Origin: Oscillospiraceae bacterium
GTDB lineage: Bacteria; Bacillota; Clostridia; Oscillospirales; Ruminococcaceae
NCBI GenBank assembly: GCA_016297675.1
Contig: JAEDGE010000090.1
Span: 1 to 7,971 of the forward strand
DNA length: 7,971 nucleotides
Direction of reading: 5' to 3'
The notes beneath the pieces are model-generated. The model saw nothing but the letters and a program-made list of their open reading frames with translations. It was not told where the DNA came from and made no database searches. The translations under genes were made by a program, and so were the position numbers. The stretch's first letter is position 1, and every line of letters starts with the position of its first letter. This document shows positions 4,828 through 7,971 of this stretch, in pieces.

Positions 4828-6036
4828 ATGAAAAAAAACACCATTCCTGCCCTTTTCACAGCTGCTTTGCTTTGCTGTCAGCCTTATTCTGTTTTTGCTG
4901 AAGATGCAAATCGAACCCCAACAGAATGGATGGCTTATCTGGAGCAAACAGATTCCAGTTTAGAAGATTATGGCTCAACGGAATCTGCTTACGATACCGC
5001 ATATATGCCAATTGTGGGAGCGGAAGAGGAAAATCCACAGATTGTAAAAATTATGATTGACCCCGGACATGCCGGTTATTACAATCCCTCTACGGTTGTC
5101 AGCGGCTATTATGAAAGTGTCATGACGTGGACGCTTTCTAACTATCTGAAAGAAGAACTGGAAGCCCTTGGTGTACAGGCAGATTTAACAAAAGCCTCGC
5201 TTCAAGACGACCCAGATTTACAACCAAGAGGACACATGTCTGCCGGATATGATTTTTTCCTTTCTGTTCACAGCAATGCAGCAAGCTATTCATCCATTGA
5301 TTATCCAGTGGCAATTTGCTATCAAAATCTGGACTGGACTACCATTGATGATACCAGCCGTGAGGTGGGTCAAATTTTGACGGACACTGTAACAAAAGTG
5401 ATGGGAACGCAGCAGGCAGGCATTATCTGGCAGCGGCTTTCTGACAATGACAGAGACGGAAACGGTGTACATGACGATGAGTGGTATGGTGTTCTGTGTG
5501 GTGCACGCTATGTTGGCACACCTGGTGTGCTGATGGAGCATTCATTCCATACAAACTATCGTGCAACCGTCTGGCTGATGCAGGACAGTAATTTGAGAAA
5601 ACTCGCAAAAGAAGAAGCGGCAGTGCTTGCGGATTACTTCAAAGCAAAAAAGGCAACAGAAACAACAATCAGCACGACAACTACTACAGTTACAACGGAA
5701 ACCACAACAACAACGATAGAAACAACTACACCTCTTATAACAACAGATCCAATTTTGACAACAACCATTCCAGATGCAAAACGCAATGTTGGAGATGTAG
5801 ACGGAGATGGATTGTTAATGGTAGAAGATGCCGTACAAATTTTGACCTATTATGCCCAGAAAGCTGCTGATCTTTCCCCCACATTCTCCGCTACCATTCA
5901 AAAAACAGCGGCAGATTTCGATGGTGACAATGAAATTACAGTAGAAGATGCGGTAGCAGTATTACAATGCTACGCTGAACAATCCGCTGGACTGCATCCA
6001 ACACTGCAATTGGTTGCAGACAGAATGCACAATTAA
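4828..6036 (+). CDS. Secreted N-acetylmuramoyl-L-alanine amidase (Amidase_3) with Thr-rich linker and type I dockerin
   Basis: A 402-aa exported Zn amidase that should cut the bond between MurNAc and the stem peptide. Residues 1-24 are a signal peptide (MKK..., hydrophobic core, cleavage after VFA). Amidase_3 spans about 72-272: Zn ligands His81 (DPGHAG), Glu96 (YYES) and His148 (SVHSNA), plus catalytic Glu237 (LMEHSFHTN). An Asp-rich EF-hand-like loop (D206-D217, DNDRDGNGVHDD) sits inside the domain. A Thr-rich linker (about 277-313) leads to a dockerin (320-386) with two calcium loops, D323/D325/D327/D334 and D363/D365/D367/D374. It may thus attach to a cohesin scaffold or anchored cohesin on the cell surface, for wall remodelling, spore cortex work or attack on other cells; the target is not visible. 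The start at 4828 lies 9 nt after AAAGGA; an in-frame TTG at 4819 directly abuts that site and is unlikely. Confidence 0.93.
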   Translation: MKKNTIPALFTAALLCCQPYSVFAEDANRTPTEWMAYLEQTDSSLEDYGSTESAYDTAYMPIVGAEEENPQIVKIMIDPGHAGYYNPSTVVSGYYESVMTWTLSNYLKEELEALGVQADLTKASLQDDPDLQPRGHMSAGYDFFLSVHSNAASYSSIDYPVAICYQNLDWTTIDDTSREVGQILTDTVTKVMGTQQAGIIWQRLSDNDRDGNGVHDDEWYGVLCGARYVGTPGVLMEHSFHTNYRATVWLMQDSNLRKLAKEEAAVLADYFKAKKATETTISTTTTTVTTETTTTTIETTTPLITTDPILTTTIPDAKRNVGDVDGDGLLMVEDAVQILTYYAQKAADLSPTFSATIQKTAADFDGDNEITVEDAVAVLQCYAEQSAGLHPTLQLVADRMHN

Positions 6037-6056
6037 AAAAGAAAGGATTTTGAATT

Positions 6057-6419
6057 TTGGAAAAGTTACTTTTATTTCAGATTACGCCAGAAGAACCTGT
6101 ATTAAAAATCGCACAACGTCTGCACTTGCGAACAGTTTCCGTTCCTATTTGTGATTATATGAAGAGCATCGGACATCTTGCCGGATTTTCAGATGATACC
6201 GCAGATAAAATCTATACGGGTGCACCGCTGGAAGGCAGCTTACTAATTCTTTGTGATGTAAAAGAACGACATACTGACCAGCTGTTAGAAAAGCTGCGGA
6301 CAGAGAATGTATCAATTACCTACAAGGCTGTTCTCACATCAACCAATCGGCATTGGAATGTATTGCAGCTTTATGAAGAGTTACATAGAGAGCATCTTGC
6401 AATTACAAAAAATGATTAA
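6057..6419 (+). CDS. DUF3783 domain-containing protein
   Basis: A 120-aa protein without signal peptide or membrane segment, presumably cytoplasmic. The C-terminal half carries the DUF3783 signature as I know it: a hydrophobic strand (LLILCDV, about 61-67), a helix (LLEKLRTENV) and the block KAVLTSTNRHWNVLQLYEEL (about 89-108). The function of the family is unknown to me. The start is TTG at 6057, placed 9 nt after AAAGGA, exactly the spacing used by the amidase. It begins 20 nt after the amidase stop, with no promoter or terminator between, so the two are very likely co-transcribed. Whether it relates to the amidase in function cannot be read from sequence. Confidence 0.85.
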   Translation: MEKLLLFQITPEEPVLKIAQRLHLRTVSVPICDYMKSIGHLAGFSDDTADKIYTGAPLEGSLLILCDVKERHTDQLLEKLRTENVSITYKAVLTSTNRHWNVLQLYEELHREHLAITKND

Positions 6420-6430
6420 TATCAAAAAAT

Positions 6431-6486
6431 AAAAGCACGGAACCAGAATACGCTAAAAAGCTGATTCGATTCCGTGCTTTTTCAAA
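6431..6486. terminator. Bidirectional intrinsic terminator after the DUF3783 gene
   Basis: AAAAGCACGGAA (6431-6442) pairs over 12 bp with 6470-6481, and an inner helix (GAAT/ATTC, GCT/AGC) extends the hairpin. On the plus strand the stem runs into TTTTT at 6478-6482. On the minus strand TTTTATTTTTT follows, so it can also stop transcripts coming from the kinase side. It starts 11 nt after the DUF3783 stop codon. Confidence 0.88.
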
Positions 6487-6492
6487 AATGCA

Positions 6493-6744
6493 CTATTTTT
6501 CTAATTGTTGTTTTTGTGCAATAAAGATGAGTATCTTTACCTAATAGAGAGTTTTTTGTTCACAGTTTTTCCAAAAATGACAATCCTTTTCTATCCAAAC
6601 AAATGAACGTTCCATAATCCATCTTTTTGGAAAGGCTTCAAATTTGTATAACGCATTTCATTTTACTACTTCTACCTCTACATTACAAAGTTCTTTGATC
6701 TGATTGGAAAATATTTCACCAGTATATCCGCCAACTACTGTTTT
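6493..6744 (-). pseudogene. Remnant of an IS5-family transposase (C-terminal end only, with stop codons)
   Basis: Translating the minus strand in one frame from 6738 down gives VVGGYTGEIFSNQ, then KELCNVEVEVVK, a TGA at 6660-6658, then NALYKFEAFPKRW, IMERSFVWIEKD and FWKNCEQ, a TAG at 6543-6541, then ILIFIAQK and a final TAG at 6495-6493. This follows the end of IS5-family (IS427-like) transposases: (D)GGYTG, VEVVKR, FxxxPKRWxxERSFAWLxK, WKNCE, LAFIAxxxK. The TGA sits where Arg is expected, consistent with CGA to TGA. The Asp before GGY, probably the second catalytic Asp, is Val (GTT, 6735-6733). The N-terminal two thirds and recognisable inverted repeats are missing. It starts directly after the kinase stop codon. 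It is non-functional. The match is from memory of the family, not a search. Confidence 0.8.
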
Positions 6745-7812
6745 TTATAATTGTACTACAAAAATAGAACCTTTTCCCAATTCGCTCGTAACAAATATTT
6801 TACCCCCGCATCGGTTTAAAATTTCTTTGCAGAGAGCTAAACCAAGTCCATTTCCCTGAGATTGTCTGGAAGTATCCCCTTGATAGAATTTTTCAAAAAT
6901 ATGATCCATCGTTTCCTGCGTCATACCAATGCCATCATCGCTGATAAAAACAGAAAAAAAGCAATCGTCTTTTTTCAGACTGATTGACACACATCCCCCT
7001 TCATCGGAAAATTTAATCGCATTGCTGATAAGATTCACCCAAACCTGAAACAGAAGAGATTTTTGTCCGAAATATTCAGCTTCCGGCAGGTCAATATCCA
7101 GTTCAATCTGTTTTTTACTCCATTTTGGTTCCAATACGACAATTGCTTCTCTTATTTGTTCGTCCAGACGAAATAAAACCGGAGGATCTAAATAAGTTTG
7201 ATTTTCTAATTTAGAAATTCTAAGAATATTATCTGTTAAATCATTTAATTTTTCAATATTAAAAAATACCTTTTGAATATATTCTCTGCGTTCTTCTTCC
7301 GTAAGTTCTGGATCTTGAAGCAGTGTAACATATCCTGTAACGGATGAAAGCGGCGTTTTGAACTCATGAGATACATTGGCAATGAAATCTTTTCTGATCA
7401 TTTCCACTGAATTGAGTTCTTTTGCCATATGATTGAAATTTTCAAATGCATCTGCAAATTCTTCAATTTGTCCATCATATGCAAGTTTTACATTATAATC
7501 TCCCTTTGCAATTCTTTTGATGACCTTACTAATTTGATTCAGTGGATTAAAAACTTTTATAATCATAAAACTGGAAGCAATCGTAGATAGAATGATACAC
7601 AAAATGCAGATTAAAAAAACAATAAAAGAAGGATTTTTAATACGGTTTATGGATAATCCTAACTGTTCCAACAGCCGAATGATACCAAAGGCTACCAAGC
7701 TGAATGTGATAATAATCCCGAAAAAAAGGACTCTCATCCGTATTTTTATCTTTGTATATTTCTTTGCTTCCTTTTTTATATTACATTTTTCCCTGATATT
7801 GTGCACACTCAT
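6745..7812 (-). CDS. HAMP-domain sensor histidine kinase of a two-component system
   Basis: A 355-aa membrane kinase that phosphorylates the adjacent response regulator. A basic N-terminus (about 1-26) is followed by two membrane helices (about 28-48 and 62-86) with only about 13 residues between them, so there is no sizeable outside sensor domain. HAMP follows (about 87-138). The HisKA domain has phospho-acceptor His149 in SHEFKTPL. The HATPase_c domain shows the N box (NLISNAIKFS, 260-269), G1 (DDGIGM, 292-297), F box (FEKFYQ, 306-311) and G2 (GNGLGLAL, 320-327). All kinase motifs are intact. The ATG overlaps the regulator's stop as ATGA, with a weak GGCGGTG site, so translation is probably coupled. 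Base use is clearly more AT-rich than in the oad genes. Signal and targets are unknown; the tiny loop suggests sensing within the membrane or via a partner protein. Confidence 0.93.
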   Translation of the reverse strand: MSVHNIREKCNIKKEAKKYTKIKIRMRVLFFGIIITFSLVAFGIIRLLEQLGLSINRIKNPSFIVFLICILCIILSTIASSFMIIKVFNPLNQISKVIKRIAKGDYNVKLAYDGQIEEFADAFENFNHMAKELNSVEMIRKDFIANVSHEFKTPLSSVTGYVTLLQDPELTEEERREYIQKVFFNIEKLNDLTDNILRISKLENQTYLDPPVLFRLDEQIREAIVVLEPKWSKKQIELDIDLPEAEYFGQKSLLFQVWVNLISNAIKFSDEGGCVSISLKKDDCFFSVFISDDGIGMTQETMDHIFEKFYQGDTSRQSQGNGLGLALCKEILNRCGGKIFVTSELGKGSIFVVQL

Positions 7813-7971
7813 TTTTTCACCGCCCGATATCCCAATCCACGGATCGTAACGATTTCAAAATCGCTGTTATTTTTAAAACGCTCCCTTAAACGGCTTATGT
7901 GAACATCTAAAGTATGTGAATCAACATATTCTTCAATCCCCCAGATATCGTCCAGAATCTGTTGACGTGTA
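7809..7971 (-). CDS. OmpR/PhoB-family response regulator, C-terminal part (runs off the window)
   Basis: Only the last 53 codons are inside the window; the receiver domain and start lie beyond 7971. The visible part is the end of a winged-helix DNA-binding domain: QILDDIWG, the recognition helix region SHTLDVHISRLRERF, and the terminal hairpin VTIRGLGYRAVKK. The spacing matches the Trans_reg_C domain. The stop TGA overlaps the kinase ATG (ATGA), making the two a regulator-first operon. Its binding sites and target genes cannot be seen here. Confidence 0.93.
   Translation of the reverse strand, partial: TRQQILDDIWGIEEYVDSHTLDVHISRLRERFKNNSDFEIVTIRGLGYRAVKK

Noticed and set aside
4582..4947. 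Minus-strand open frame over the amidase start and the intergenic region
   Set aside because: Covers the T-tracts, a good promoter and a signal peptide on the other strand; the translation is low-complexity Lys/Phe-rich.
6522..6539. Small hairpin TAAAGAT-GAGT-ATCTTTA
   Set aside because: AT-only type stem within the transposase remnant, no U-tract; likely chance.

Overview
The window looks like chromosomal DNA of a gut or rumen Clostridia bacterium, most likely a Ruminococcus-type member of the Oscillospiraceae. The evidence is AGGAGG-type ribosome binding sites, consensus sigma-A promoters, a Na+-pumping oxaloacetate decarboxylase operon, and a secreted amidase with a Thr-rich linker and a type I dockerin. 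Dockerins of this kind are typical of cellulosome-forming or cohesin-bearing ruminococci. The genus is inferred; no search was run.

Layout. (1) 16-831: a minus-strand XRE/S24 (LexA/CI-like) repressor that keeps its Ser/Lys dyad and Ala-Gly cleavage site. It sits behind a consensus promoter (TTGACA, 17 bp, TATACT) whose spacer is an 18-bp perfect palindrome. A second strong inverted repeat follows its stop codon. (2) 902-4555: a compact minus-strand operon oadA - oadG - biotin carrier - oadB, with a promoter at 4527-4555 and a long hairpin beyond its 3' end. (3) 4697-6482: a plus-strand unit with promoter, palindromic element, secreted Amidase_3-dockerin protein, DUF3783 protein and terminator. 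(4) 6493-6744: a decayed C-terminal piece of an IS5-family transposase on the minus strand, broken by stop codons and so not an intact open reading frame. (5) 6745-7971: a minus-strand two-component system, with a HAMP histidine kinase and the last 53 codons of an OmpR-family response regulator that overlap by ATGA.

How the genes work together. OadA moves the carboxyl group of oxaloacetate to the biotin of the small carrier protein. OadB decarboxylates carboxybiotin and exports Na+, and OadG anchors the complex. In a fermenter this conserves energy as a Na+ gradient, or may run in reverse to make oxaloacetate for succinate. The amidase unit concerns the cell wall or cell surface and may be displayed through a dockerin-cohesin contact. 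The kinase/regulator pair is visibly more AT-rich than the oad genes and ends next to the transposon remnant, so it may be a later arrival; its target is not visible. I found no CRISPR array, tRNA, rRNA, defence island or intact mobile element. The most noteworthy items are the transposase remnant, the dyads at the repressor and amidase promoters, and the EF-hand-like loop inside the amidase catalytic domain.
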